Notes: generated from the sequence alone by a model not told the origin. A stretch of DNA of 64,000 nt from Entophlyctis helioformis (GCA_025526915.1 JAHLKH010000118.1:1-64000); one strand, 5' to 3'. Shown: positions 35,601-47,382, numbered from the stretch's first letter. Numbers and translations are program-made.

Positions 35601-37588
35601 CTTTATCCCATTTTCACATGGCCCGACCCGCAGATGTCTGGATCGGCGCTTGGCTGGCATGAAGACGATATCTTGTCGATGGCATTTTGCCCTCCAAACG
35701 TGCTCGCCACGTCCAGCTTCGACGGCGAGATTGTCATCTGCAACCTGTACTCGGGACACGTCCTGCACCGTTTGAGGCCGTTTGGCAAGGGAGGGGCGCA
35801 TACGCACAAAAGCCAGCCCAAGAGTCGATCCATAGACAAAGGTGTGCCTTGGTTGCCAATTGTCAATGTGCGCGATTTGTCTCGCATGTGGCCGTTTGTA
35901 AATGGCTCGCTGCTGATCGTCGGCAATGTTGTTCACAAATGCGGGTTTGACGGATCGCCCATCAAGTATTGTTTCTCCAAGAGCGGAGCGGCATGAGGGA
36001 AGCCGCTTCGCTTGTTTCGACGGGATCGGACGGGATAGTGCGATTTTGGAACATTCTTTACGGCAGTCTTGTCTTTGAAGTCGACTGCACCCAGGGTCGG
36101 AAGGAAGGCATCTTTACGCTCGTCACAAATGCTGCCAACACGCTGCTGTTGACCGGCGATGCGCTTGGATGGGTGTGCATGTTTGACATCCGCGACATGG
36201 CTTTGGACGAGAATTCGACAATGTCCATGCCGCTCATTGTTTCGTTCCGTGCTCACGTTCGATCCATCACGGGCATGGATATCATCGAAGGGCCAGATGT
36301 TATGGTTACATGCTCGTCGGATTGCACTGTCAGGATGTTCACTGTAAGCCTGACGGACCCGCGTGTGGCTTGGACTGCCTAACGGTCAACACACAATGTC
36401 ATGAACGCGCAGTTAACCGCATCATGGGCATTGATGCATGCACAGATGAAGGGCGAATTTATCGGAATCTTTGGCCAGCCGCTATTGTGGGAACTTGGAC
36501 AGCTGACGTCGTACATGCATCCCATCAAGCCGCTCGATGTTGTTCAAGCCATCATGGCGCAGGCGGAGGAGGACGAGGCGAAGGCTGCGATCAAGGAGGC
36601 AGCTGAGAAGATGGCCCTCAAGAAAAAGTTGGCACCAAATCTAGAGGATGACACAAGCAGCAGCAGCAGCAACAGCAGTGGTGGCGGCGATGGTGGTACA
36701 GGCGCATACAATGACGCGGCTGTCGACGATGCGGCTGCTGCTGCCGCAACGTCCGCTGTCGTCGCCGCGTCAACCACACGAGCCACTGGCGCATCGGCTA
36801 CAATGTCGCGGCCGCTTTCCTTTGCCGTCACATCAGGACCCGGCGCATCAATGACAACAACGTCGTCGGGTACGACAGCTGGGGGACAAGGCATTGCGCT
36901 GCCCACAGCTGGAATCGCATCCAATACAGGCCCACGAGTTCCGTCAACAAAGGGTCGTGTTGACGGGGGCAGCAATTTGGCACAGCCATCTGCAGCACTT
37001 GCCGCTCCTGGACAAGCCGTTGCGTCCCAATCAAATGCACCGGGCGTTGGCATGTCATTGTCATCCTTGCCGCTTACAATCGCACCAATCGGAGGCACTG
37101 GACCAGCAAACCTGTCATTGATGGCCATATCAACAGCTTTGGGACAAGCGGCTGTACCACCGAATGCCAATGCGCCAGGACAGCAAAGCGCTACATCCAA
37201 GGGGCTCGATCGGCAAGATGCAGCTGCACGTGTCCACGACAGCGAAGTTCAGCTCAACCAGGCACAGCGCAACTCGTGGTCTCCTCGATCTGTCTTGAAT
37301 GCGGCCGACATTGGAGGCAACAGCTACAGCTACGTGGCCAAAGCGACGCGAACCAAGACACCGGAGCTGCTCAAGAAGGAGTACGCATCGTGGTACGCCA
37401 AGTCGATTTTCGCCAAGGAGACTTTCCAGAACCGCACCAAGAGAAAAAGCAATCTGCTCAAACCTCTCAACATCGGGCCTGGTGCCGGGCTGCGTGTGTA
37501 CCATCGACTGCAGCCCTACGATCTGGCCGACGTATCGTTGGATCGTGCGCCGGCTGAAACAAGACTTCCACAGATTGGGCGGCGTTGA
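32640..37588 (+). CDS. EF-hand plus WD40 flagellar protein (WDR49/CFAP337-like)
   Basis: Ten exons (32640-32906, 33044-33432, 33573-33727, 33846-34325, 34477-34889, 35008-35119, 35256-35344, 35511-35841, 35982-36343, 36446-37588), 1246 aa. The N-terminal region holds an EF-hand pair; the second loop DANTDNAIDWDD is a perfect calcium loop, the first is degenerate. It is followed by at least ten WD40 repeats (phrases ending CYWNDRL, LRLWNP, IKIWDI, IKIWNF, VRFWNI, VCMFDI). A segment FIGIFGQPLLWELG resembles the GxxGQPxLW phrase of WDR49/WDR64-type proteins. A long Ala/Ser/Thr-rich stretch follows, then a Lys-rich C-terminus. WDR49 relatives (CFAP337) are axonemal, which suits the neighbouring flagellar genes. 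The symbol is left empty because WDR49 and WDR64 cannot be separated by eye. Confidence 0.8.
35468..35494. repeat. (CA)n microsatellite near a 3' splice site
   Basis: About 13 CA units in the intron before exon 8 of the WD40 gene, 16 nt upstream of the AG. Confidence 0.9.
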
Positions 37589-37655
37589 GGCTTATGCCAC
37601 ACGCCGTGCATTGGGTCTGCATGCCATACCAGGCAAATCTGAATGAATGTCGGAT

Positions 37656-37673
37656 CACGTGCGAGAGCACGTG
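37656..37673 (+). promoter_or_regulatory. Paired CACGTG element upstream of PEX19
   Basis: CACGTG at 37656-37661 and 37668-37673, again with a 6-nt spacer, 58 bp before the PEX19 start. Flanks and spacer differ from the REX4 and repeat elements, so only the boxes and spacing are conserved. Confidence 0.55.
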
Positions 37674-37731
37674 ACAGGAAGGCGGCATGTTTTTCCGCGT
37701 TGCCTCTGTGCACTCACCTGATTCGTTCAAA

Positions 37732-39227
37732 ATGGCGGCGCACGTGGACGTCGACGACGACTTTTTGGACGGTGAGTCTCAGCGAGAGCGTCAGAGGCCG
37801 TTGCAAGCGGCAGACGGCCAGGGCAGACACTGTCGCTTGCCCATGCTGGCTGTCCGATGGCCGTTGCTGTGGCTGCTGACTGACTGACTGACTTGGTGGT
37901 TGAACTCGCTGCTGCTCCGTTCTTGCGTCAAACGGCATGCACCGACGGCCCATGGCTGCATCGGCCACGCTGCCTGCAATGGCGACGGTTCGGGTTGTGC
38001 CATGGTGGACGCTCTCTGCTGCGGCTTGATTACCGCCGCACGGCATCTAGACGTCCTCGACGACTTTGCCGCACCAGTCGTTCCGGCGGTGACGTCCAAG
38101 ACCGTCGAGTCGTCAGCCACAGTTGTTGATGCTCATGCCGAGGCCGACTCTGAAACCAGCATCAAGGCACTGGCGGCAGCCATGCTCGGTGCCACTGCTG
38201 GTGGCGCCAACGCCAGCGATCCCGATGCGCTGGGCGAGGACTTTGTTAGGCAGCTTGCCGAAGACATGGAGCGTCTGCTTCTTGCACAGGCTGCTGAGGA
38301 TGGAAACGCTTCCAGCACTCCTGCTGTCCATGCCCAAGCATCGCATCAAGAGACCATTATGGCTGCCACGCCGATCAAGCAGCCGCAGGACTTCCAGAGC
38401 CACATTGCTCAGACGATGGACAAGCTGAAGCGCAGCTCCGAAAAGGCCGATGTATGCCATTGCGTGCACCGTTCGGTTTGCTGGGCAGATTGCCCTGGCT
38501 GGTGGAACCACTTGAACTCGTTGCGCTGACGCCGATCTGCCGATGCACAACAACAAACATGGCGGTGGCTTGTGAACAGGCCCAAGTCGCAGAGGACATG
38601 AAGAACTTGGGCGGCCTTGAAGGCATGGACGAGGCGCTTCTCTCTGATCTGCTCAAGGATCTCGAGAAGATGATGGACTCGGATGAGTACGGCGGCATGT
38701 TCAACGGACTCATGGACGAGCTCATGAAGAAAGACTTTTTGTATGAGCCGATGAAGGAGCTTGCGTCCAAGGTATTGGAGTCGCCACCTGCTCATTGCTA
38801 AACGATTGTCTTCTCGTACTGACAGCTTTATGGCGACCGAATCATCATGACCCAATGTGATGGCCCGCCAGTATCCCGAATGGCTCAACACGAACCGCGG
38901 ACAGCTGGCACCGGCAGAGCTGAAGCGCTACGAGGATCAACTGGACGCCATCAAGACCATGATTGCATTCTTTGACAGCCTGCCCGGCGAAGATCTGTCC
39001 GAGGAGGACTCGAAGAGGGTCATGGACATGATGAACCACGTGGGTGCATATTGTGTCGCGCAGCTTGAACCCCTCTCCCTGCTAACCTGACGCCTTTGCC
39101 CATGTGTGTGCAGATCCAAACCTTTGGCAACCCGCCCGACGATCTGCTCAAGGACATGACACCTGGCATGGAGTCTGGGACAGACGGCATGCCCAAGCTT
39201 CCGGACGAAGGCTGCAAGCAGATGTAA
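37732..39227 (+). CDS. PEX19: PEX19 peroxisomal membrane protein import receptor
   Basis: Five exons (37732-37771, 38051-38451, 38580-38771, 38872-39039, 39114-39227), 304 aa. Cytosolic chaperone and import receptor for peroxisomal membrane proteins. An acidic N-terminus (VDVDDDFLDDVLDDF, the PEX3-binding type) is followed by FQSHIAQTMDKLKRSSE, LEGMDEALLSDLLKDLEKMM, KDFLYEPMKELASKYPEWL and FGNPPDDLLKDMTPGM. It ends EGCKQM, a CaaX box expected to be farnesylated, as in other PEX19 proteins. Intron 1 contains a CTGA repeat (37878-37892). Confidence 0.93.
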
Positions 39228-39278
39228 TGTGATTGTTGACCTGACGTTGGAGTTAGCATAAAGCATCTTTGCCCGATA

Positions 39279-41262
39279 ATGCGAATTACATCAGCGACAT
39301 TGCTGCCGGCCACACGGCGGCTCTCTACATTGCCGAGTCTTCGCACTCTTCCAGAGAGGGTCGGGTTTGAGTTTGTGACAGCCAGCAGGCGTGCACCCGA
39401 GCCTCCACAGCCGTCGGCCGCAGCCCCGCCTGCATCACTGAACGCTGCTGCCAGCTCAGGGTGAGCGTGCGAATCGGGGCTGTCTGGATCTCGCCTGGAC
39501 CCTCGGATCGCTGAATTGTCACTGACGGCCATCCATTGGGACCACATGGCAGCGCATGGGGTGAGCGGCGGCTGGTGTGGACGTCAGCGCCGCCACGCAA
39601 TATCCTTGTCATCAAGAAGCCGGATGATGTCAAGACGGATGGTGCACTGCGCACACTGCTTCGGTTCGTTCGTTGGTTCGTTGGTTCGTTTGTTCCTCAT
39701 TCGCTCGGCACATGCAGATGCCTTGATACACCATCATGCCACCGCCGGGTTGCTTGCACATTGTGTGATTGACATGGATTGCACGCCTGTGCATCTGCTG
39801 TGCTGCAGATGGTTCAAGGCCAACCGTGCCTCTGCCAATGTGCTCGTCGAGCCGTCTGTTGCAGCCGAGCTTGCCAGAGAGGGAGATCTGAGCCGTGATT
39901 TGCATGTCGTCACTGCAACCAACCTGGACAATGGCCGGCACAGTGACGACCCTGGCGATGCCGCTGCAACGACCGCCAATGCTGCTCATCCTCCCAGCGC
40001 GCTGGATGCTGTAGATTTTGTCGTTACCCTCGGCGGGGATGGCACGATTCTGCATGCATCGTCGCTGTTTTCGCAACAGGTGCCCCCTATTGTTTCCTTC
40101 TCTCTGGGGTCTCTCGGCTTTCTGCTTCCCTTTGGTAAGCGCACACACTTGCATTTGATAAGCAGCTCTTCCAACGGCACCATCACACATTGCCGTGCAT
40201 TGCACAATGCTCGCCGCATAAGCTAATGATGCATGGGCTATCAAAGGATGTGTCTAACGTCGCGCCCGACACATTCTGCTGAACAGATTTCCACGACCAT
40301 GACGCTGTCTTGTCGCGAGTGTTCGAAGGCAATGTGCCCATCATGGACCGCATGCGTTTTGGATGCACAGTTCGTCCCAATGCATCACAGACCGTCCGCT
40401 TTGAAGGCAAGGAGTCTCGCCTGGCTGCAAATGCCATTTCCACGACATCTGCAGCCGCGATTGCTTATTATCCTCGCAATCTACGGATGCACAACAACAA
40501 CTAGACATCCAGATCATGAACGAACTTACGGTGCATCGTGGCAAACACGCGCAGCTCACTGCCATTGATGTGTTTGTTGGGAACACATTCTTAACTGACG
40601 TCGTTGTAAGTTTGGTGTATTGCTGCGAGTCGCGCACATTTGGCTATTGGCGTGTCTGTGCAGTATCAGTAACCATCCATCGCCTCTGCCGTCTCCTAAA
40701 CAGGCCGACGGGTATGCTGTTCATCTGGACACATCTTTCAAGGACAGCATGCAACTTACACTGGATGCTTGTGCAGGTTGATCGTGTCAACACCAACAGG
40801 CTCCACAGCATACTCTCTTTCGGCTGGCGGCCCAATTGTGCACCCGTCAGTTAAAGCGCTTATTCTGACGCCCATTTGTCCAAGATCGCTCTCGTTCCGC
40901 CCAATCGTTCTCCCTGCAGACGCAGATATCAATATCCAAGTATGCCACCCCATCGCCAATCGCTTGTAGGCGTGGCTTGCGATGGAGTGCGCTGGCGGTG
41001 CCGCCAGATATGCTGACGAACAAATGATCGTGTGTTCTATTGCCAGCTGTCTACATCTGCACGTGGCTTTGCAGAGGTGACGGCCGACGGCCGGGATATC
41101 TATCTCCTTGAGCACGGCCACCAAGTCCAAGTCCGGCCGTCAATGTTTAGCATTCCATGTGTCAGTCGCGTCAGTGGTGGGATCGACTGGGGCGACGACA
41201 TCAAGCACACGCTCCGCTGGAACCAGAGATTCTTGGACGCTGCAAACCGACTGACGCACTAA
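39279..41262 (+). CDS. NAD(H) kinase, probably mitochondrial
   Basis: Eight exons (39279-39460, 39553-39663, 39809-40134, 40287-40426, 40513-40605, 40704-40711, 40777-40939, 41047-41262), 412 aa. Phosphorylates NAD(H) to NADP(H). Motifs: [14 protein letters not shown] (GGDG nucleotide site), [23 protein letters not shown] (NE motif), then [20 protein letters not shown] and SFRPIVLP. The N-terminus [21 protein letters not shown] is basic and Ser/Thr-rich, as in a mitochondrial presequence (compare yeast Pos5). Two oddities: intron 4 uses a GC donor (GCT|GCAAAT), and exon 6 is only 8 nt (GCCGACGG), supplying the ADG of the key motif. With both accepted the frame closes perfectly. Confidence 0.92.
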
Positions 41263-41379
41263 AGAATCGACTACAGCCTTATAGCAGGTGTTTTATTGCT
41301 TCATTAATGCCACTGCGCTTCCGCGTGGGCAAGAGTGCGTAAAAGCACAGACTCTTTGACGGTGATGGCAGCACGCTCG

Positions 41380-42904
41380 TCATGCGCAAGCATGCCAATG
41401 CAGATCAGGTGAATGTGACGCTCGGTGGGGTTGTGACGTCTTTGGGGCGGACGATTGGGATGCCTGTGAGCCCACCGCGAAGGCCTCGTGCGTGCTGGCA
41501 GGCTCAGCAGCAGTCGCAAACGAGCTTGCTCCAGATGGCTGTGTCTTTGCAGATGCGGCTGGTGTCGCCGGCGAACCGTTGGAGCGCACCCACGGCATCG
41601 CAGGGTCTCCATCCGGGCGATGCGACACAACCTTGGGCGGTACCTTGAGAAACTTTGACATCTTGAAGAGAGTCTTGGGGTCCTTGTCCAGTGCCGACTT
41701 GGGCTTTGGCGGCGAGTGTTGAAGCGGCGCGATCCTCGATGGCAGCTTCTTGGCCGTCTTGTCCTTATTGTTGCCCAGCGACGGATGTGCCGGCGTGTGG
41801 CCCAGGGCAAGCGGCGGCGCAAGGTGCATTGCAGTCAGCACCGTGTTCAAACAACATCTCAATCGGCCGTCGATCTCAGTGCTGAGGCAACGGAAGCCAC
41901 AATCGTCAAGACGTACATCTTCATGGCGCGTCTTTTCATGCGCTCTGTGCTCGTGCTGATCGATCCATTCTCTCTGGAACTTGTCTGTCATGAGTCGCGC
42001 CACAGGGGTTGACGGGCTTGTAGCAACAGGATCGCAGTTGTTTGGCCATGCGTTGAACACATTGTCAGATGCCATGCAGACAGCCGTATCTGGCGGCCCA
42101 GAAAGCAGCGCTCACCGAGTCGGCTTGCCGTACGCAAAGTTGGTGTTGGTGTCGCTTGGCAACGGACCACGCGTGCGTTGCAGTCCGCCCTCCATTCCAG
42201 TCGGCTTGCTTCCAAACAGTGCATGATCACCAATCTTGACTCGGACGGGGTGCGTCTCTCGGTAGTTGCGGATTTGGGTTGGAGAGATGATGCCGTGTTT
42301 CGCCGAGTTACGGTTCATGGTGATGTAGTCGAGGGCAGGCACGGCATGCTTGCTGGTTGCCCTAACATTCCAATGCTGGACCACTGGACAGCCCAATGGC
42401 ATACGGGACAGATTCGTCAGTTTTTCACAAGACAGCCCAGAAAGTCTATCAAAACGCATCACAGAGCGGGCATCCAAATGCTAAAAGCGTCTGGACATGT
42501 GCCCAGAACCAGACCAACAAGGCTGCGCTCATTCTAGGGGATGCCTGGGAGATGAGTGGGATGACGCGGGAGGCCGTGGTGGCCCAGTTGGCCATTTTGA
42601 TAGTTCGGGCATCATGCCCCCCGAGCGGTGGCGGTCTCCATCTCGCCATCCGACGCAGCCAGCCATCTCATTGCAGCCAAAACCCGGCAGCGAATGTAGG
42701 ACGAATTATAAGAGGATGCTTGCCTGTTGCAGCGTTTTCGAGAGGATTGCGTTCGACCCGCTTGCCATAGACGTGGTCTTTGCCCGGCAGATCGTAGACG
42801 GTTGGCCGTGTCTTTCCCACCGCATGCTTGACCAGCAGCGGGTTGTGCGTGAATCTTGACTGGAACGACTGCAGCGAGGCAGGGTCGGGCGAGAGATTCG
42901 ACAT
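41380..42904 (-). CDS. CFAP77: CFAP77 doublet-microtubule protein
   Basis: Four exons (42904-42724, 42383-42116, 42016-41917, about 41763-41380), about 310 aa. It aligns block by block with CFAP77 (C9orf171): RFTHNPLLVKHAVGKTRP, YDLPGKDHVYGKRV, VQHWNVRATS, LDYITMNRNSAKHG, FAYGKPTRPSTPVA, KFQREWIDQHE and FKMSKFLKVP. CFAP77 is a microtubule inner protein of axonemal doublets. Intron 1 appears to be GC-AG (CAG|GCAAGC). The exon 4 acceptor is the least certain, and the last ~60 residues are a Ser/Ala-rich tail. Its start is 286 bp from that of NOP58 on the other strand. Confidence 0.83.
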
Positions 42905-42989
42905 GGCCGCACACGCTTTTGTTTTGGTTTCGTCGCGTTGGGGCAGCCAGCGTGCGGCCAGCTTTCCAAAATCCCATTTTCGAGTGCGA

Positions 42990-42999
42990 GTCACGTGAC
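42990..42999 (+). promoter_or_regulatory. GTCACGTGAC palindrome upstream of NOP58
   Basis: Perfect 10-bp palindrome about 190 bp before the NOP58 start and 86 bp before that of CFAP77; identical to the one at 6417-6426. Confidence 0.5.
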
Positions 43000-43190
43000 C
43001 AGAGGTTTTCTTTTTCTTTTTTTTTTGTCATCGCGATCTCTCCACGCTCGCCTGTCCCGTCGCATCCGCACGCAGAGGCATTTGCAGACGCAGCAGCAGC
43101 CGTTTCAGCAACCGCACCGTCCGCAGAAGCGCAACGCACACAGCAGCCTGCTAGGACCGCCCAGACACACAGCCAGCGACAGTAGCAAGA

Positions 43191-45287
43191 ATGCTGGTTC
43201 TTTTCGAAACGCCTGCGGGCTATGCCCTCTTCAAGCTGCTGGATGATGCCAAGCTGGCATCGCCTGACGAGCTCCAGAAGGACTTTGAAACGCCTGCGCT
43301 GGCCAACAAGACGTGAGTCTGCACCTCTTTTCTGCCACCGCTGCCTGCTGTTCCCGGCCGGCCGGCTGGCCAGCCGCTCAGCCAGCCGCTCAGCCAGCCA
43401 TCTGCCTGTCGGCCACCTTCCGAGCACTGCAGCCAGGCCATCCAGTCCAGCATGGCATCTTTCCCCCGACGGCCCCGCTGGGCGAGCATTCTTTTTTCGT
43501 CAGCCAAATGGCTCGCCGCCGCTCTCTGCACAGCTTGCGTCTGCCTGACGGCTCGTGCCCAGGACCCTTGCGCTCCCCTCCCCTCCCCTCCCCTTGCGCT
43601 CCTTGGCTGGCAGACGATGCCGACAGACTAACCAGCATGACTGTGCGCAAACGATCTCCCCTGACGCCTCTCCAGTGTCAAGCTGAAGGCCTTTTCCAAG
43701 TTTGAGAACACCACCGATGCCCTCTCGGCCGTGACGGCCCTCGTCGAAGGCAAGGTGTCCAAGAACCTCAAAAAGTTCTTGTCTGACGAGATCACCGACA
43801 AGTCGCTCTCGGACACTCTTGCTGTTGGAGACTCGAAGCTCGCCACATCCATTGCCAAGAAGCTCGGCATCAAGGTCGTCTCGGACAGCGCCGTCAACGA
43901 GCTCTTTCGTGGAATCCGCTCGCAGCTGTCGTCGCTCATCACCGGCCTTGCCGAGTCTGACATGAGCGCCATGATCCTTGGTCTGTCGCACTCGCTGTCG
44001 CGCTACAAGCTCAAGTTCTCGCCCGACAAGGTCGATACCATGATCATCCAGGCTATCGCCCTGCTCGACGATCTCGACAAGGAGCTCAACACATACTCGA
44101 TGCGCGTCAAGGAGTGGTACGGCTGGCACTTCCCCGAGCTTGCCAAGATCATCGTGGACAACGTGGCGTTTGCCAAGACGATCAAAATCATGGGCGTCCG
44201 CACCAACGCCTCGTCGACAGATCTGTCTGAAACGCTGTCGGCAGATCTTGAGCAGCTCGTCAAAGACGCTGCCGAGATCTCGATGGGCACGGAGATTTCC
44301 GAGGAGGACATTGAGAACATCACATACCTGTGCGACCAGATCATTTCCATCTACGAATACCGCACACAGCTCTACAGCTACCTCCAGAACCGCATGGCCG
44401 CCATTGCTCCCAACCTGACGTCCCTTGTTGGCGAGCTTGTTGGTGCACGTCTGATCTCGCACGCTGGCTCGCTTCTCAACCTGGCCAAGCAGCCTGCTTC
44501 CACCGTACAGATTCTTGGCGCCGAGAAGGCATTGTTCCGTGCCCTCAAGTCCAAGCACTCGACCCCCAAGTATGGTCTCATCTACCACGCGTCGCTCGTC
44601 GGCCAGGCTGGCCCCAAGCACAAGGGAAAGATTGCCCGTGCCGTTGCAACAAAGGCGGCCCTTTCAGTCCGCTGCGATGCGCTCGGCGAGGGTGAAACCC
44701 CCGAGATTGGCATTGTGCAGCGCGCCAAGGTCGAGGCTCGTCTCCGCCAGCTTGAGAACAAGGTTTTCCGCTCGTCCAACTCTGCAGCAGCCAAGGGCAA
44801 GCCGTCGCAGAAGCCTGCTCCCGCTGCATCGTCGGCCAAGTAAGTCTCTCTGTGTCGCTTTGCATGTCTGAATTCACGCCTGCCATTGCTCGGCATGCGT
44901 GTGTGTCGGTGCTCGTTGACTGACTTTTCGACACGCTCGTGTCAAGGTCTGCTGGATACAATGCCGCAACAGACGTTGTCGTTGGTGCATCTGGCATGGA
45001 CGTTGACGAGTCTGACGACAAGAAGAAGGTCAAGAAGGAGAAGAAGGAGAAGAAAAGCAAGAAGGACAAGGATGGCGACGAAGGTGAGCTGAGCTTGCAA
45101 CGCTCTGCGTGTCTTGTGTGTGTGTGATGGCAGAGTCTCACCCGTGTACCGAACTCGTGCTTCAGACACCAAGAAGTCGTCCAAGAAGCGCCGCGCCGAC
45201 GAGGACGAGGAGGAGAACGGCGGAGCAGACAGTGACGACGCCGAGGCACGGAAGATCAAGAAGAAGAAGTCGAAGAAGTCTCAGTGA
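43191..45287 (+). CDS. NOP58: NOP58 box C/D snoRNP core protein
   Basis: Four exons (43191-43312, 43676-44839, 44947-45083, 45166-45287), 514 aa. Nucleolar core protein of box C/D snoRNPs that guide rRNA 2'-O-methylation. It starts [18 protein letters not shown], the NOP58 signature, and contains the Nop domain ([16 protein letters not shown] helix, [53 protein letters not shown]). It ends in alternating acidic and KKxKKxKK segments typical of the Nop56/Nop58 tail. Intron 1 contains CCAGC-type and CCCCTCC repeats. Confidence 0.97.
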
Positions 45288-45381
45288 TGTGCCGACCGAC
45301 TTTTGATGGCCTGTGTGTTTGTGCTGAGGTGAAATGAACGGTTGATGCCGAGATCTCGAACTCTCTCTCTCTCTCCGTGAC

Positions 45382-46724
45382 ATGATCGTTTTCCGTGCAG
45401 CAGCAGCAGCCGCTCGTGCTGGCGCTGGCACTGGCGCTGTGGCCTCGCCTTGCACCGGCACTCTCGGTGTATTCTCGTACGCACGCCCACTCCCTACGTA
45501 TCTCCCTCTTGCTCAGGCCGCCCTGAGCACAGCGTCTCAGCAACGTGCCTACTCTTCCAAGGGTTCCATGCGAGGCCGCCTCGTCGACTCGATTATCCTT
45601 GGTGCGTTGGTCACCAAACTGCATTCCATCGACGGCTCATGGCTGCATGACAGAGACGAGGCTGCTTTCGGCAGCGAGCGCCAGTCCTTCCAGGCACTGA
45701 CATGCAAACCTTTGTGGCTCAGATCGGTGGGTGCCGCCCGAGAAGCTGCCTTTCCCGTACAACAAGGCCAATGCGGCAGTCGTCTGGGAGCGCATCAAAA
45801 AGTTCATCTTTGCAACTTGGAGGTTTGTCAGAATGGCCATGCGTATGCTTGTGGTTGTCGTCGTCGTCGTCGTTGTTGTCGTTGTCGTGCTTGCTTGTTT
45901 GCTTACTTGTGTACAGTGTGTATCAGGTGCGCACAACGGTCAAGGGCTGGAAGCCTGGACCGTTTGGTCTGGAGACCCAGCGCATGTACATTGAGATGAA
46001 CAAGGCGTTTGCCAAGTAAGGAAACCATCACTGCACGTTCAAGTCGTGCTCAAGCTGCGCCATGAGCAGCACTCGCCATCCATCATCGCCACATGCTAAT
46101 AATCGTATCTTTTTGCTGCAGAGGCGACAAGAACGAACTGTCCAAATATGTCTCGGACGGCATGCTGGCCGTAAGTCTCTTGGGGCATATCGGATCTGCC
46201 CAGATGGCAGTCAGTTGGAGCTGTCGCTTCTAACGTTGATATTCAATCGGCATGGTGTCTGCAGAAACTCAACCCCGAGATCAAGTCCATGCAGAGACTC
46301 GGAGAGTACGTGTGGGAGGCACACGGTGCAGCGACTCGCCCACACGTTGTGCACCTTGCGACAGCCAAGGTTGCACTCGAAAATGGTGAGCAGCGTCTGT
46401 CGCAAGTCACGGTTCGATTGGACGTTAAGCAGGTAAAGGTCACGTCTGCGTGTGCTCCTGTGATCCACATGCCAAGCCGTTCCAGTCTCTGACGATTGCC
46501 GTTTGGGCTAACGCGGCATGCGATGCGAACAAACATCGCCGTTCCACTTGCAGTCCATGGCCATTTACAAGAACGGAAAGCTCATTGGTGGTAACCCCAA
46601 CGAGCACAAGACCATTGTTGAATATGTGGTGATGGAAAAGTGGCTTGATGGCAGATGGGCAGAGACAAACTGGAAGATTGCCGGAAAGATCCCTGCCCCA
46701 TCTCAGCAGGCGTCTTCTGCATAA
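45382..46724 (+). CDS. Mitochondrial mL45/Mba1-like (Tim44-domain) protein
   Basis: Six exons (45382-45601, 45723-45822, 45917-46015, 46122-46170, 46265-46432, 46554-46724), 268 aa. An Ala/Arg-rich presequence containing RAYSSKG is followed by DRWVPPEKLPFPYNK, GPFGLETQRMYIEMNKAFAKGD and a Tim44-like domain ending in TNWKIAGKIPAPSQQ. This is the pattern of mitochondrial ribosomal protein L45 and yeast Mba1, which anchor the mitoribosome at the inner membrane exit site. A CT repeat (45359-45375) lies just before the start. Its tail-to-tail neighbour is another mitoribosomal gene. Confidence 0.8.
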
Positions 46725-46794
46725 ACAAGCGCATCCATCCTTTTACACCATTCCTCTACGCAGCCGAGCGACTGTATCTTGAATGCAGATTCAT

Positions 46795-46995
46795 TCAAAG
46801 CGCCTTCTTGAGCTGCTTGAGGCAGTTGGGGCAGATGTGGTGAATGCGCTTGTCTGTACCGCAGATGGGGCACTTGGTGATGTTGCGAAGTGGCTCGATC
46901 CACTTTGGTGCATTGCGTATTCTCTGTCCAGGCAAGAAACCGCCAAGTTTGTCAGTCAGTCGGTCAGTCGGTCAGTCAGTCAGTCGGTCAGTTGG

Positions 46996-47046
<51 letters not shown>

Positions 47047-47382
47047 TCAAGGAACACTGGTTCGTAGACGGTGTGCTGCCACACCACGGAGAGCACCGGC
47101 ACGGGCGGAATGCATGACCGGCCAGCATGTCCTGAGACACTGGTTCGCTTGCAAGCAAGCTGGCTGCTGATCAGGACACCGTGCCGGCGTTGCTGTTTCT
47201 CACTGGTGCCCCTGCGCAGCCTCGACGCTGCTCGTCCCTCTGCAAAGGCGTACCTTGGTGCGGTGCGTTGTGCGCTTCTTTGGCACGGCCATGAGAATGC
47301 CCTCCAGCCATCCCCACGCTACTGCAGGCAGTGCCGCAACAGTGTTCAGAACACTGTAGCGTGCAAGTGTTGCAACGATCAT
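46795..47382 (-). CDS. Mitochondrial ribosomal protein bL32m
   Basis: Two exons (47382-47254, 46923-46795), 85 aa. A presequence MIVATLARYSVLNTV... leads into MAVPKKRTTHRTK, the conserved start of mature L32, then a zinc ribbon KCPICGTDKRIHHICPNCLKQ with all four cysteines, ending KKAL. It is a component of the large mitochondrial ribosomal subunit. The 330-nt intron is largely simple sequence. Upstream of the start only ~145 bp separate it from the DNAH2 stop. Confidence 0.9.
46951..47044. repeat. CAGT and CCAG tetramer tract in the bL32m intron
   Basis: GTCA/GTCG tetramers (46951-46998) pass into about twelve CCAG units (46998-47044). No coding or structural role is evident. Confidence 0.9.

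Noticed and set aside
45731..45994. ORF with a run of valines resembling a membrane helix
   Set aside because: The Val run is a GTC/GTT repeat inside intron 2 of the mL45-like gene; the real exons on either side join without it.
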